Position numbers and translations under genes: made by a program
Notes under the pieces: model-generated
What the model was told of the DNA's origin: nothing
Database searches by the model: none
Seen by the model: the letters and a program-made list of their open reading frames with translations, nothing else
NCBI GenBank assembly: GCA_011037195.1
Contig: JAAEAF010003580.1
Location: forward strand, 62,001-126,000
Source: Triatoma infestans
Taxonomy: Eukaryota; Arthropoda; Insecta; Hemiptera; Reduviidae
Reading direction: 5' to 3'
DNA length: 64,000 nucleotides
In this document: positions 45,690 through 58,639 of the stretch, piece after piece
Layout: each line of letters opens with the position of its first letter
Position numbering within the stretch: the first letter of the stretch is position 1

Positions 45690-46395
45690 TCGGCCTTAGA
45701 AATAATAAGCTCCGCATTTTTACGAGGCTTCCTCACGGCGACATCTGACGAAGCTGGGCTTGGAGAGTGACAGCATGTGCAAATTCTGTGGGGAGATGGA
45801 GGAAACTCCAAAACATCCCCTAACGGACTGCGATGCCGCTTGTAATAGGATCCAAAGAGAGGGATCTAAAGCAGAGAGAGAGAGACACACACAAATTGAC
45901 AGTCACACTCAGTAGTTTAGGCCAGAATAGAGTGGGAGAATCTGATTAAATACAGCTGCGGTAGCCATACGAGGGAGTCTTCCAACAGTCTTCCAAGAGT
46001 TCATACAGCAGTTACAACGCGTCAACAATCTTTCTCTTTATTCAATCTAAATCTCTCACTACCATTTTATATATACGTGTAAAGTCCCGGTAGTTTGTGT
46101 TACTTTTTATATTATACAGTGTTCAGCATTATTCCAGTTTATTGTCTCTCAAAACCTATTTCTCTCCTTCTCATACCCATTATACTGCCATTCAGAACAC
46201 ATTCAGGAACTTGGGCAGTTACCAGGAAGAGAAGGGGAACATACCCTCCTTAGAGAGAGTCCTTCAGGATATTAAGATTCCTTAGGGATGTCAACCTGGT
46301 GGGGTAGCTGTAGGCTAGCCTACGGCATCGCAGGGCATAGCAAGATAGTCCGTGTAGGCGCAGCAGTGCAACGGGCCTTCACCCCCCCTCCCAAA
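45690..46395 (+). pseudogene. 3' end of an RNase H-bearing non-LTR retrotransposon
   Basis: With frameshifts, 45725-45850 reads RHLTKLGLESDSMCKFCGEM then EETPKHPLTDCDAAC, the same zinc-knuckle C-terminus (C-x2-C...H...C) as in the 11385-12550 element. The shared 3' UTR (GGGCAGTTACCAGGAAGAG, AAGATTCCTTAGGGATGTC) is at 46210-46300. About 350 bases between the two parts look foreign or diverged. Confidence 0.6.
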
Positions 46396-46949
46396 CAGGA
46401 ATAGATTCTTTGGATCAAAAGAAGTAGAAGAATGGATGTATTCCTTTCATAGATTTCACAATGAATCATGAGATAAATTATTTTTTCTGAGTTTATTTGC
46501 GCTACTAATTATTTGTGAAGAAATGAAACCATTCCTCTAGTTTGTGGCCGCATTTCACATGAATTATTGAAGATAAAGCTGTTTTTGTTGTCATAAGAAT
46601 TGAAGTATTTTTGAAATTTTATGTTGTTTTTTTAATTAATTGAAAGTCTTTTAAGAGTGTGTTCAGAAAGCCAAAAAAAAAAATCATGGAGATATTTTCT
46701 GCCAGACGTCCTTTTTTTTTTTGTCTGTTAACCTAAAATAATCGCTTCTCTTAATCATACAACTACCTGTTCATGCTCATAAAGTATTAATCTTCAGAAA
46801 CATTTACGCCTCCCAGCGGAGGGGAACCTTTGTTTAAAGCAATTATGTGGTAATTGGTTTATTTTCTGGCAAATGAAAGCCAGAAAGAAAGGAGGAAAAG
46901 AAGAAAGGATTTTCATTGTTGAGTGAAAATTTCCAGATGATACAGAAAC
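46396..46949. other. No recognisable feature
   Basis: Unassigned spacer. Confidence 0.5.
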
Positions 46950-47225
46950 CTTTTTTCAGTCGCACTTAAGTACATAAAGTCGCACTTATGGTTTACAGTT
47001 TTTTCTGACATGAAATTCTAGCAACATGATCAATTTAATATAAATGATGAGAAGATAGAACAGTACAGTATAATGGATTGCCGACCCGTTATAGATAAGC
47101 CTCCTGAAAATTCTCCAAACATCAATTATCCTGGAAAAATGTTTCAAATAAAAGTGATAGGCCTTAGTTGTATATGTAGTATAGAAAATTTAATATAATT
47201 TTGACAGAAACCTTTATATCGAATT
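46950..47225 (-). repeat. Degraded HINE-like fragment
   Basis: AAAGTCGCACTTATGGTTTAC and GGAAAAATGTTTCAAATAAA correspond to module blocks on the minus strand. Confidence 0.4.
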
Positions 47226-47272
47226 TATTAAGGGTGTGTAAACGGAATATAGGGTTGAACTGATTCATCCCC

Positions 47273-48610
47273 TTAATTAATCCCACCCCCTGGTAGTCTA
47301 CTGGTCAGTCTGCAATATCCCAAGACTTCCTTCAACTCCAACTCACCCAGGCAATCCCGCGAGAGTGGTGCCCTCCAAAATACACAAAACCTAGTACCAG
47401 CGAAACGGGGATACTGACATAAGTAGTGGTATACCGTTTCCCTAACTCCATCATCACAGATCTGACATATAGGCGTAGACGTACTCCCTATATTATGCAA
47501 ATGACTAGACACCCATGTGTATCCATCCAGTCACTACACCCACCAAGATCCTCAGTTCTATCCTACTAAGGGACAGGAGGTAATCTAAAATCCCCTGCTT
47601 GGTTCCTTTGATGAATCTTTTAGCCTGGAGGCACCCCTGCGTGTTCTCCCAGCATTTCTTCAAAACCCTCGCCACCCAAAGTCTGACCTGGCTATCACAA
47701 AACCTCTTAGTGATGGCAAGGGCTGGCTCGGGACCATAAAAAGTTAAAGAGGATCCCTTCCTAGCCAGCCGATTTGCCCTCTCATTGCCCCTTTATTCCC
47801 GCATGTCCGGGTACCCAATAGAGCTGCACTTTGCCCTTCCGAGCTAAGGCATTTAGCCTTCTCCTACATTCTCCCACCAATTTCGAAGTCCAACACGGCT
47901 TGCTCAAAGCGCTCAGTGCGGCCTGACTATCAGAGAATATCCGCACCACTTTAATCTCTCACTGCCACTTCTCCGCAAGACAGCAGCATTCGATAATACC
48001 AACAACCTCAAACAGAAAGGCAGTGGCCATACTCCTGCAACCATGTTCCCGCTCCTGACTGACCAGTTTCCTCGTGCCTAGAGCCATCTGAATAGCAGCA
48101 AATAATGCCGTTACCCGCCTCCGTTAGCCTCGTAAGAGTGTTCTCCTCTCGACTACCCCTCTCCCTACCCTTATCCCTCTCAAATCCCCATTTCTTGCTC
48201 GTCTCATCAATTTTAGAGAGTATAAATTGATTTACTTGCCAAATCATATCCTCGATCTTAGTGTGATCCCCCTGGAAGGTTCTCACCCATTCTCCCTTAC
48301 ATCTCATTCTGAGATAACCCATCATCGCTTCACCCACCACAGCCACATACTGAAGAGGGGTTAGCTCCAACAACATCTCCAGTGCCATCCATCCAATGTC
48401 GTTTTCATCGCACCCATTATGCCCAAACAGGCCGTACGCTGCACTCCTCGCAGCTTCTTGGTATTCCTCCCTATCAAGGAACCCGTCTACCATGCCACTG
48501 CGGCATAGAGTATCCTTGGCTTCACCAACTTCTCATAGATCCAATGAAGGCCTTGTGGTTTAACTCCCCAAGACTTGCCCCTAGTCTCCTACACTGTCAG
48601 AAAACTTTCT
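47273..48610 (-). pseudogene. RT end, RNase H and C-terminus of an I/R1-type non-LTR retrotransposon
   Basis: Reading leftwards on the minus strand across frameshifts: GLHWIYEKLVKPRILYAAVA (end of RT thumb); 48493-48008 with AARSAAYGLFG, GWMALEMLLELTPL and GDHTKIEDMIW; RNase H start CYSDGSRHEETGQSGAGTWL; then SDSQAALSALSKPC and YWVPGHAGIKG (about 47800-47840), with the first acidic residues of RNase H visible. Finally 47512-47273 has CQICDDGVRETVYHYLCQYP, a C-x2-C...H...C knuckle, and ends near TSRLPGG. RT catalytic motifs and the 5' half are absent. GC content is higher than the surroundings, suggesting a younger copy. Confidence 0.75.
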
Positions 48611-49547
48611 GGCCTTTCTCGCATATATCACCCATTCGAGAAATACATAACATTTTTTTTCGTTGTCAGGGAATTAAAAAATATATATTTTCTAGGATTA
48701 ATCATTTAGTTAGAGAAACTAAAAATTTAATATTTAATGATGGAATACAATTTTATTAACGAATTTCAATTGCAAAGTGAATTCCATTAGTTATAAGTAT
48801 AACTTAATGCTGTGGCTTAAGAGGAGGACAAAGAAAAATGAATATAAGTTTAAAACTTTTTTGCTATTTATATATAACTTTCACTTTTCTATTTAACTTT
48901 ATGTATACATAATATTATATGTTTCCATAGATAAAACAAACTTTTTCATAGTTTTGTTTTCAGGTTAGAAAGTTAATCCATTTCACTCACCATTGTAACC
49001 AGAATATTTAGAGATCGATATAAACCTTTAGAGTATTCATAACTAAGTCTCACCCATAGCTTTGATGGTCTATTAATAAATACGCTTCATTGCACATAGA
49101 GAAATGTAAACAAGACTCAAAACATTGAAATTACATGGTGCTTTATAATCTCCCCGAGGTAGTTATCACCGCCGCCGCCACCGCTACCGTTGCTGATGTA
49201 ACCCATTCTATTTGTCCTATACTGGAGAAGCGAACGTTGTAATCATATAATCTTCCCTGTAATATTATGCATATATATTTATAATTATTTCTCTCTCATG
49301 TTGGATTATCTTTATCATTATAATTTATTATTTTTGACATCTGTTTGATTAAAAAACTTTTAAAGTTGTATTAAAAATACTAATATACAAGAAGACGAAC
49401 ATACATATTAGTGAAATTTGTTAGATTTAAAGAAGCATTCTTTAATAGAATTTTTGTTTAATTTTTCTATTATTTTTATTTAAAAAAAACGTTATTATAA
49501 ATTGATATTGATCATTTCATTAATTTTTTTTTTATGTTTCGTATTTT
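48611..49547. other. No recognisable feature
   Basis: AT-rich spacer with a short CCG-rich tract near 49170. Confidence 0.5.
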
Positions 49548-50428
49548 ATTAAAAAAAAAAAAAAAAAAAAAATCTAGTGTGATACAACAAACACACAAAA
49601 TTATTCCAGTTTTCAAAATTAGGATTAGACAAATTTTTATAGTTAGTGTAACAAAATTTAATGAAATTCATCGATTTTATTAATGGGAGAAAAAATAATA
49701 AAAACTGAAAAAAAAAAAAAAACCGGTTCAGTAAAAACGCACTTCCGGTTTACTAATTTCTTTGAAACTCGGCGAAATTTTTTCAATCTATTTAGTTATA
49801 ATTAATTTTGTTTAAATGGTAGTATTTGTAAGCCCTCCCTCCCCCAATATATGACTTTAATCAGGAGAAATGTTCCAAATTAAAGTTGTAGCTCTTTATA
49901 TGTGTAGTGTTACATACCTAGTTAAAAGAAAGTCGTTGGAACCGTTTTAGAGAGAAAATACCAGAAAACTGAAAAAAATAAATAATACTTTTCAGTAAAA
50001 TCGCACTTCTGGTCATCCGATTATTTTTTGAAACTTAGAATTTCAACAACATATTTAATTCTAACTAATATTATTTGGAAGATAGAATTGTATAGTAAAC
50101 TGAAATAGCAGCTTAGAGGAAAACCTAACCCTACCCTATTCCTCGAAACTGCCATTAAATAGATTTTCCCGGAGAAATGCTTCAAATAAAAATTGTAGAT
50201 CTTTGTATGTGTAGTTGATATACCAAGTTTAAAAAAAATCGTTGCAGCCATTTTTGAGAAAATTGCAAAATAGTGGAAAAAAAATCATTCAGTAAAGTGG
50301 TACTTCCGGTTGAGGAATTTTGACAGATAACCTACTATCCTACTATCGGATCCCATGGTGATACCTAAACGGAATATCAAGTTTCAACTTTCTATGATTT
50401 TTCGTTTTTGAGACATGCTGTTCACTCA

Positions 50429-50464
<36 letters not shown>

Positions 50465-50575
50465 TCATTCATTGCTTAAAAACCATTTTCTTTTTTGGAC
50501 TCAGATGACCTCGGATATCGAAAATTTGACACGATTACAATACATCCTCTTACTAGGCGTAAGAGAAATTAAAAA
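49548..50575 (-). mobile_element. HINE-like element, complete copy
   Basis: Minus-strand copy: head 50540-50575, (CA)n at 50424-50461, modules, then tail at 49548-49620 with a long A-run. CCGGAAGTRC marks (in reverse) lie near 50300, 50005 and 49745, again about 295 apart. Confidence 0.65.
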
Positions 50576-50746
50576 TATGAAACCAGTTACTGTCGATTTG
50601 TAAGATTCAGTATGTTAAATGGTGTTTTGAACGTTTATATATTCGACGGAAGTCGAGAGCGCGATTCGAGATACTTTAAACAAATTCGGCTGTAATCTTT
50701 CGATTGCCAAAAATTTAAGAAATTTAAGTAGCTAGTTTGGACGTAC

Positions 50747-51093
50747 TGTAACGTTTTTCCCTCCAAACTAGCTACTGCAACTAGTTTTAAGTGGGTTCGT
50801 ATAGATAAAATACACTAAACTTCAATAAAGAAAACACCAATTTATTTATTACTTCACAGTTTAAACCTCAAAAGTTCACTTTTTATACACTTTTCACAAA
50901 CTAGTGACTTCGTTTGTCACTGGAAAACTCTCACAACTCTCTGTGGTCCCTCTATTTATACCGGTAGAGAACGTTCTAGACTCTTCTCAATTCTTCCAGA
51001 GAGAACTAAAGCGCCGCCAGCGCTTCCTGCGGCCACTAAGAGAACCTTAGGTACCTGCCTTCTTTCCTAGATGGCACCACTGGCTGCGTTACA
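50747..51093 (-). mobile_element. Solo LTR, family G3, with GTAC duplication
   Basis: 347 bp, TGTAACG...GCGTTACA, with inverted ends. Perfect 4-bp duplication GTAC (50743-50746, 51094-51097). On the minus strand it has a TATA box in CCGGTATAAATAGAGG (about 50958-50973) and an AATAAATAAATTGG polyadenylation region at about 50838-50851, which sets the orientation. No internal region is present. Confidence 0.85.
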
Positions 51094-51097
51094 GTAC

Positions 51098-52297
51098 TAA
51101 CACTGTGGATGAACGTACATTAATAGCATGTTAGCAGCTCAAACATCTAAACTATTAATTACAGGGAAAATGAACATAGAAATATATATTATGTTTGATT
51201 ATTAAACAATATTGTGTTGAAGAAATAAAGGAAACAAAACATACTGTTTTAAATTTCGGATCAGGCTTTTGACTTTTAAAACGTATATTAATTGTAAGTA
51301 ATGTATGCACGAGTAGACCAGAGAAACTGACTGAATCTGATTGCAATAATAGATTAGATCTTGTGGGAAGAAATACGTGAGCGTCAGAAAAACAGTTATC
51401 ATATCATGATAAAAATTCAGATTCAATTTCTTTACAGTGTTTCAGATATTCATTATAATCATCACTTTTTCCGAGCTGTTTTTGTTGATAATATAAGAAA
51501 TTGTGAAACAAACACTGTATATGTGAATATTATAATCTCTCTCTCGACAAAATACATTTTATTTTTTGAATAACTTTGTTGAAAATTATTAAAAAATATG
51601 AGTGTGAATCAATTTTCTTATCAGTATATGGCATGAAAATTCCCATAACCACATGATATAATAAGTCCCATTACCGTAAATATTCACAGAAAACTGTGTC
51701 ACATTGGTCTGTTCCACATAGAAAGTTATTTAATGTAGATTTATTGTGCCATTACCTCATCGCTTATGCTGGTAATTTAATATTTGAGTTTTATACGTTA
51801 CTATATTAACGTTTAATTTTATGTCTTTTTTTTTTTAAAAAACTTTTATTGGTTTATATTATAATTATTTATATACATACTTTTTTATTTCATAAAGAAT
51901 CTTTTTAAAAACATAAATCTACCCTACATATCTAAAATTATTAGCTAAAATCTGGGACTTTTTATGTAATGATTTAATGTCAATTTTTTTTTTTTTTTGT
52001 ACATTTGTTTTGAATCGAACTGTTGGATCGATTGTCGGGCGTTTTCAATAAAATCCCCGTGTTTTAATACTTTTGTAAATATTTTTTTCCATGATTTGTT
52101 AAAAAGTGTAGATTTAAATATATTTTACACCACCAATAGATTATTTTATAAGTTTCTTTTTATCGGAAGATAATTCCAGGAAAGCGTCAGTAATTAAAAA
52201 TATGAAATTGTATAATATATGATGGTGTCACGAATATATATTAATATTCCTACTCTGCAGAAAGTTTGTCAATTAAAACGATAGGCATTTAAATTAT
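51098..52297. other. No recognisable feature
   Basis: AT-rich; several short frames, none recognisable. Confidence 0.5.
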
Positions 52298-52850
52298 TTG
52301 AAAAAAATCTGGTGTGAAACACTCACAAAACTTTCTCTTACTCCAGTTCTCAAAATTATAATTGACAAATTTTATAGCTAGTGTATCAAATTTAATGAAA
52401 TTCGTCGAAAACTGAAAAAAAACTAATCAGTAAAAAAGCACTTCCGGTTTACTAACTTTCATGAAACTCGGTATTCATGGCCATCTATTTATTTATAATT
52501 AATTTGGTTTGGATTATAGCATTGTATATAATCAACAACTATGATAGCACTTTAGAGAAAAACCTAACCCCATCCCACACCCTAAAAGTGCCCTTAAATG
52601 AATTTTTCCAGAGAAATGTTTTAAATAAAAGTTGTACATCTTTGTATGCGTAGTTTATTTACGAATTTTTCAGAAAATTATCGGAGCTATGTTTGAGAAA
52701 ATCGCGGAAAAAAATGAAAAATCATTTAGTAAAGTGGTAAAGTGAACACACTTCCAGTCATCCGACATTTTGTTTAAACTCGGAATTTTTACAACACATC
52801 TAAATTCTAATTAACATTATTTAGATGACAGAATTGTTTAAATATTTTTT
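52298..52850 (-). mobile_element. HINE-like element, 3' half
   Basis: Minus-strand tail (AAAAAATCTGGTGTGAAAC) and about one and a half modules; it stops after ATTTAGATGACAGAATTG. The head is missing. Confidence 0.6.
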
Positions 52851-52959
52851 AATTGTGAGATGGAATTAATTGAAAGTAGCGACTGTAATTTATCTGGCTG
52901 GTCATCATCAGAATCATTTAAATAATTTACAATATAATTCTTTCTACAAGTACTTAGTA

Positions 52960-54250
52960 TTGGGCAACTGACGCATTCGTTTGAAGATTTTTGATTTTAA
53001 ATGTAATTGGCCCATTTCCAATCTCACAAAGCAATAACGAGTATTACGGGGTAAATGTAAGAGGTTTTTTTATAAATCTAATCTGCACCCTTTCAGCCAA
53101 GTTAGCATAATTTATGCCCCAAATTTCTGCCGAGTATAATAACACGCTAGCAATTAAAGAATTAAATATGCACATTCTACTGTCCCAGCAACTAGTTTTA
53201 ATATTTTTGAAAATTCTATAAATAGCTGGGAAAGCAGAGAAACTCTTCTTCACGAAATGTTCAGAAGCTTTCTTAAATTTTCCCGAACTGGAGAGGAGGA
53301 ACCCCCAAAATAGACAAAGCTATTCGCTGTATATATTATTTTATTATCGAATGTAAATGGTTTTAAATTATTTGATCTACCAGCTTTCTGAAAGGGAGGA
53401 ACTATTATGGTTTTCCCTACATTAACCGTCAATGAATTGATCTGACTGTATTTCCGACAAAAATTCGCAGTTTTAGCTGGACGTCCCTCCACGAATATGC
53501 AGTTATTGCCACATCATCGGCAAAACATCAACATAATGAGATATCTCTTCCCCCCCGTAAATGTTGATATCTTGTGCACCCTTTTCATTAAAGAACTGTA
53601 TTATATCATGTAAAAACAAGATGAAAACTAATGGGGATAATTGTTCCCCTTGGAACACCCCTTGGGTTACCGCTATATTACCGAATAGTAAGAAATTCTC
53701 TTCGATATTCATAGTTGTTTTCTCATAGAACTGATTAATGACACTAATGAATTTCGAACTGATTCTTTGTATTATGCAGTTTTTGCCATAAAAGCGTGTG
53801 AGGGATGGAATCAAAAGCCTTACTGAAGTCAATGAAGATCACAAAGGTTCTTATCTTACTAAATCTAAAATGAAGATTAATGCTGGAACTTAAGGTGAAA
53901 TTGGCGTTTACAAAACTATTGTTTCTTCTGAACCCGAACTGTTTATCAGGGAATATATTACTATCCTCGGCCCACTGATATAATCTGTTATATAATATTT
54001 GTGTAAATAACTTGCGTTATATTATTTAGTCTGACGGATTGCCCTTTTTTAAATAACATATTCTTATTTATATTAGCCTAGGTAGCTGGTATATTCTCTT
54101 CCGTCCAGCATTTATTAAATAGCCTGAGTAAGTAATGGCACCAATTCGTTCTAGTAAAATATTTATTTAAATTAGTTTAAAATTGTTTAAAACTGTGGAC
54201 CGAATTCAAAGCTGTCCTGCAATACTTGCCGATTGGACACTCCTGGTTTT
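52960..54250 (-). pseudogene. Reverse transcriptase relic, CR1/Jockey-like
   Basis: Minus-strand translation over several frames: EENIPAT and LFKKGQSVRLNN (early RT), QFGFRRNNSFVNANFTL, IFIDFSKAFDSIPH (about 53850-53810; holds a catalytic Asp), TQGVFQGEQLSPLVF (53670-53620), CFADDVAI (about 53525; the FADD box), KTIIVPPFQKAG and LLYSAEIWGINYANLAERVQ. The endonuclease is not seen. Two frameshifts and stops show loss of function. It lies tail-away from the next element, which is on the other strand. Confidence 0.8.
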
Positions 54251-54284
54251 TTAACGTTAATTAAATAAAACATCAAGGCGACTC

Positions 54285-55337
54285 AGAAGCTCTTTACTTA
54301 GCTATTTACTCTTTTGAACTTTAGACCCTTGGTTATTTGGAATCATTGGAAAGGTTGCAAATGTGTTTCTACAAACAACTGATTTACCATTTAATACACC
54401 GAATCATTTCATTCGTAGTGAAACAGGGTATAGAGATATACGGGTTACAGTATTAGAGAGAACATTGAATCTATGGCTACAAGTTCTTCGTATGTCTCCA
54501 AATGAACCTTTAAAAAAATGCTTTGATGTTATGATAATTTACCTAGCAACCATCAACCTGCTATTGCACTCAAAAAACCATTGGTTCCTTCATCTCAACA
54601 ACACACTTGTGACAATAGGGTTCCCGGCTATATATAATTTCAATAATACTGAGGTTTTGGTTCATTTCAAAGCTGATATTATTGAAAGGTGGACAGATCA
54701 TTTGAGGAGTCAAGATGTTAATCGTATACTGAACTCCAAATATAACCCGTTGTTTAGACAACTAACAGCGTTTAGAGAAGGTGAACGTTACATCAGGGAA
54801 GAATGCCCATCAAACAGCAAAGAGTCTTATGCCAGCTGAGATTGTCCAATATTAATATTATAAGGCTATTTCTAAATGGGGAAAGGGTTTGCATCAATGC
54901 GAGTACAATATGTAATCTTTGCAATGCAAAAGAGCCATTAATTTTGGTTACATTTTTTGCTGAAATGTCCAATCTACAGGTGGTACAGGAAGGAGTTCCT
55001 TGCTCAGTATATAGATCGCAGCGGTAGTGAAGAGGACTCACTCGCGAGATTACTAAATATAACCGATGGGAATCAGCTGAAAAATGTATTTACATTTGTT
55101 GAGTGTGCTATTAAAATGAGAACTTTTATTTTGGACTTGTATGAGACATGATTGATGGTTTTGAGTGCTAATTGTGTTATTGTGTAATATTATTAGCGTT
55201 AAATGTATACTTCTTAGCAATTTATATGTGAGTGATATTTTCTTTGTTTCTTGTTTACTTTGAAACGTTGGGCCAGACCCCTGTATCATGTATGCTTACA
55301 TACATACAGTATGTTTTTATTCTATTCTATTCTATTC
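54285..55337 (+). pseudogene. 5'-truncated CR1/Jockey-like element with 15-bp target duplication
   Basis: Flanked by ACATCAAGGCGACTC (54270-54284) and ACATCAAGGCGGCTC (55338-55352). It carries the C-terminal third of an ORF2: LESLERLQMCFYKQLIYLP-like start, FIRSETGYRDIRVTVLERTL, LWLQVLRMSPNEPLKKCF, RILNSKYNPLFRQL, then CNLCNAKEP, the C-x2-C knuckle region, ending ILDLYET at 55151. A 3' UTR ends in TTCTATTCTATTCTATTC, a simple-repeat tail. Long frames are separated by only a few frameshifts, so it is relatively young. Confidence 0.8.
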
Positions 55338-55352
55338 ACATCAAGGCGGCTC

Positions 55353-56061
55353 CATAATTAATTAATATAATTAGAGTTCCTGATAATTTCTGAAAAAATT
55401 AAATTTTTAGACTAAAGATTTTCCTTTCCTTCTCCATACTTAAAACTGCATGGATACAATCAATTAAGAATCAAGTACCTATAATATTGATTATAAATGA
55501 TTTGCTAAAAACCATTTGTTTATTTAGTATTAATTATAATAATTTTATAAAGTTACAATAATATTGTTTGCAATACAATATTGTTATGTAAACAGGACAT
55601 GGCGAAAGGACAGAATAAACTGGAGCTTTTATCTTTTAATAAGAGGGACTAGGCTACCTTTACAATATACAGTTACAATCATTAACATAATTGATGCTAA
55701 TGCCATGCTATTAAACTCAATAAATTATTGAATTATTTATGGAAATTAATAAAATTAATTACAATAATTAAATATAATATCTACAATAATTAAATAAGTC
55801 GTTTATATAATTATATACATAAACAGAAAAAATGTTTTAATTATATATCCACTTTTAGAAAGGTGTTTAATTAGTTAATAATTGTGTAGCCATAATTTTG
55901 CTTTTACTGAAAACCATATTTGTTACCAACTTGATATAATATTAAGCACTAAGTTTTGATAAAGTACAAAGCTTTGTAGTACTTGCCTTAACTTTATAAT
56001 TATTTCTGATGGTTTATATACAATCTTTTTACCAGATAAACTTTTTCATTTAATCGAATTT
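55353..56061. other. No recognisable feature
   Basis: AT-rich spacer. Confidence 0.5.
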
Positions 56062-57050
56062 TTCTCTTATTCCTAGTAAGAGAAATTATTGTAATCTTGT
56101 TCAAATTTTGATATCGAGTTTTTACCGGGAATATCCGTTTTGAGATCCTCCTGAGTCCAAAAAAAGTGGATTTTAGCAAATGGTCTGTGTAACTTGATAT
56201 TCCGTTTAGGTATCACCATGGGATTCGACGTACGTTATCTGTCAAAATTTCTCAACCGGAAGTACCACTTTACTAGTTGCTTTTTTTTACTTTTTTGCGA
56301 ATTCTCAAAAAAATGGCTCCGACGATTTTCTTCGAACTTGATATAACAACTGCACATACAAAGAGTTACAACTTTTATTTGAAACATTTCTCTGGGAATA
56401 TTCATGTAAGGGTACTTTTAGGGGAGGGGGTGAGGTTAGGTTTTCCTCTGGTGGCTAGGTTTTAAACTGCTATTTCAGTTTACTATACAATTCTGACATC
56501 TAAATAATATTAATTGGACTTATAGATGTGTTGTTGAAATTCCGAGTTTGAAACAAAATCGGATAACCGGAAGTGCGTTTACTTTACCACTTTACTAAAT
56601 GATTTTTTTTTTTCACTTTCTCGCGATTTTCTCAGAAATGGCTCAAACGATTTTCTTGAAATTTCCTATTTAAAGTACTCATACAACGATCTACAACTTT
56701 TATTTAAAACATTTCTTTGGGAAAATTCATTTAAGGGCACTTTTAGAGGAGGTGTGGGGTTATGTTTTTCTCTAAAGTGCTATCATAGTTGATTATACAA
56801 TTCTATCATCCAAACAATCTTAATTAGAAATAAATAGATGAAATTTTCTAAAATTCCGTGTTTCAAGAAAATTAGTAAACCGGAAGTGCGCTTTTACTGA
56901 ACTATTTTTTCAGTTTTCGACGAATTTCATTAATTTTGTTTTCGACGAATTTCATTAAATTTCGTACACGAACTATAAAATTTGTCAGTTATAATTTTGA
57001 GAACTGGAGTAAGAAAAAGTTGTGTGAGTGTTTCACACCAGATTTTTTTT
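56062..57050 (+). mobile_element. HINE-like element lacking its microsatellite
   Basis: Head, then GGTCTGTGTAACTTGATATTC: the microsatellite and about 50 bases after it are deleted. Modules with AACCGGAAGTACC (about 56258), AACCGGAAGTGCG (about 56565) and AACCGGAAGTGCG (about 56878); the last has a small duplication TTTTCGACGAATTTCATTAA. Normal tail. Confidence 0.65.
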
Positions 57051-57139
57051 TCTTTTTTGTTTCCAATTACTCGTCATCTTTTCTTATTTTTTCCCCCCTT
57101 AAAGCTTTGAAACCATGTTGATTATTTTTAACACTGTGA

Positions 57140-58190
57140 TAATCTTCTAAGCGCGAACTGATTTTCCGAATTTTCCGATTTTCTTTAAACTTCGTATACA
57201 TAAATCCCTATTACTTTTATATCAAACATTTTTCCGGGAAAATTGATTTTTTGGAAGTTGCGGGGGGGGAACAGTAGCGTTATGCTTTTCTCTAAAGTAC
57301 TACGACAGTATAATATATAGTTCAACCATTTACAAAATATTAATACATATTAGAAACATTGATAGGATTACAAATCGATTTGTTGAAAATCGATTAACCA
57401 TAAGTGTGATTTTACGGAATAGGTTTTTTTGAGTTATTTGGAATTTTCTCGAGAAACGTTAATAAAGATTTTACTTTAAACTTGGATGGAAGGTGCTTGC
57501 TGCATAGATAGAAAAGTGTAGTGGAAGAAGTGAATGGAAAAATAGTAATAATTCGGGAAATATATTTTATATTTTAAATAAATTCAGTTCCAAAAGGAAA
57601 TTTGTACATTAGCGCTGGCAAAGAGTAAAACACAGGTAGAAGAAACCATGTGCAAGAGAGGTCGGAGAACTCGGCTACTCTTTGTCTTTTAACCCCTTTC
57701 TAGAAATCAAATATAAAGGTCAGATTTTTAACTACTAAGAAAAGCATTATTATTTCAGCATTCATCCCAGTATTCATTCGGGAGTGAATATCAGTGCCAG
57801 TTAGGTTTACGTGAACATTTCAGTTTAAAAAAAAAAAATCAAGTGCAAGAGTTTATGTATAATTATAAGCTTAATTCATTTTATTCATAATTAACACATA
57901 ATTGCTATTTGTAATTAGAAAGTTAAATTTAATTATAAAGATATTAAATTAATATATACTTAAATTATTTATTTAAAACAAGTGGTTCTTATTCACTATA
58001 TCTTAAATATATCTTCTTGAAAACATATGGAGTCATAAGCCTTTTCAACAACGCTCGCTACTCTACTACAAACATCACACACTGCTACATCATCAACATT
58101 CAACCAATAACATTACACAAAGCATTACTTTTATTTTGAAACATTTTACTGAAAAAAAATTGATTTCAAATTGGTATTGTGGGCAGTTTT
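57140..58190 (+). mobile_element. Diverged HINE-like modules split by a solo LTR
   Basis: Family blocks TTTCTTTAAACTTCGTATA, GGGAAAATTGATTTTTTGGA and AACCATAAGTGTGATTTTAC up to 57516; the next module resumes at 58118 with AAAGCATTACTTTTATTTTG. An older copy than most. Confidence 0.5.
57517..58117 (-). mobile_element. Solo LTR, family G1, reverse orientation
   Basis: 601 bp; on the minus strand TGTAATGTTATTGG...CTTCCACTACA. Flanks AAAAG and CAAAG suggest a 4-5 bp duplication with one change. Closest to the 2630-3189 copy. Confidence 0.75.
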
Positions 58191-58639
58191 TTTTTTTTTT
58201 AAATTTGCACAAACTCGCTCAGGTATACAAGTAAAATGCCCACCACCATTTTTAGGGTCATCCCAACTAAACATTTTAATGTTGCAATATTTTTGACGTC
58301 CTGATTTATGTTTTTTTTTTTGTTTTTTTTTTATTAAATGGTAAATATTTAAATACAGTGGAGCAATTATTTAAATATTTAAATAAAAAGAGTGGAGCAA
58401 TTATTTGAAGACAATAAAAAATAAATGGTTTGACATTAACAAGTTAAGATTATTTACTGTAGGGCAATTTAAAACAGAAAATATTTATATTTCTTCAATT
58501 ATTATATCTAATTATTTGTTTTATGTAGTTTGACGTAAACATTACGGCAGGTGGAGGATCCTCTGGGGAGAAAGTGGACTTTTCATTATAATGGACATAT
58601 TCAGAAGTTTAGCGTCCTTCCTGGTAATTCAGCCTTGTA
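58191..58639. other. No gene; short direct repeat
   Basis: AGTGGAGCAATTATTTAAAT and AGTGGAGCAATTATTTGAAG occur about 32 bases apart near 58360-58400. Otherwise AT-rich. Confidence 0.5.

Noticed and set aside
48382..48759. 125-codon plus-strand frame
   Set aside because: Lies opposite the retrotransposon RT/RNase H frame and shows no family of its own.
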